Shown: one piece after another, positions 5,316-5,408 of the stretch
Layout of the letters: each line of letters opens with the position of its first letter
Numbering within the stretch: position 1 is the first letter of the stretch
Source: Croceicoccus sp.
GTDB lineage: Bacteria; Pseudomonadota; Alphaproteobacteria; Sphingomonadales; Sphingomonadaceae
Assembly (NCBI GenBank): GCA_029936705.1
Contig: JAPYSD010000283.1
Coordinates: 1 to 5,408, forward strand
Direction: 5' to 3'
Length of the DNA: 5,408 nucleotides
Translations under genes and position numbers: made by a program
The notes under the pieces: model-generated
Told to the model about the DNA's origin: nothing
Database searches by the model: none
Seen by the model: only the letters and a program-made list of their open reading frames with translations

Positions 5316-5408
5316 GGATAGTGCGAGCCGTGATTTGGAAGATGCGCCTGAACACCCGGATCAACAACCTGTCCCAAGGTGCAGCCAAGAAGACCGGAAA
5401 GTTATTTC

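Noticed and set aside
5302..5408. Promoter or RNA gene upstream of the small membrane protein
   Set aside because: Apart from the ribosome-binding site, no -35/-10 pair with acceptable spacing and no tRNA-like or other structured RNA was found.

Overview
This window is high-GC bacterial DNA with strong third-position GC bias. It most resembles an alphaproteobacterium of the sphingomonad/erythrobacter type. That placement is an inference from the style of the proteins (tandem HD/HD-GYP phosphohydrolase, two-domain retropepsin-like protease, membrane-anchored endonuclease/exonuclease/phosphatase protein, secreted fasciclin protein) and from an alphaproteobacterial-style general-stress promoter. 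No phylogenetic marker gene is present.

Layout: (1) 30-1397, +, an HD-GYP phosphohydrolase with a degenerate N-terminal HD repeat. (2) 1428-2213, -, a PAP2-family membrane phosphatase that converges on the first gene with a 30-bp gap. (3) 2214-2510, a 297-bp divergent intergenic region with a candidate promoter for the PAP2 gene whose spacer holds a 6-bp-arm palindrome, a thrice-occurring TTGGTCG motif and a possible leader ORF. (4) 2511-3332, +, a secreted retropepsin-like aspartic protease. (5) 3333-3420, a short gap holding a candidate EcfG-type promoter and a strong Shine-Dalgarno sequence. (6) 3421-4392, +, a membrane-anchored endonuclease/exonuclease/phosphatase protein. (7) 4393-4489, a convergent gap with a weak hairpin. 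(8) 4490-5026, -, a secreted single-domain fasciclin (FAS1) protein. (9) 5027-5145, a gap with a perfect 16-bp inverted repeat. (10) 5146-5301, -, a 51-residue acidic single-pass membrane protein. (11) 5302-5408, a short upstream stretch without a recognisable gene.

Five of the six proteins are predicted to be exported or membrane-bound, and three are predicted hydrolases of phosphate esters. The block therefore reads as ordinary chromosomal cell-envelope and signalling genes. Gene orientation changes repeatedly (+, -, +, +, -, -), so it is not one operon. Only 2511-4392 and 5301-4490 could each be co-transcribed, and each pair has a promoter-like or hairpin element in between.

I see no transposase, integrase, phage gene, CRISPR array, tRNA, rRNA, toxin-antitoxin pair or defence system, and no convincing new multi-gene system. 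The most interesting signals are regulatory: the large hairpin at 5094-5136, the stress-type promoter at 3375-3400, and the palindrome inside the PAP2 promoter spacer.
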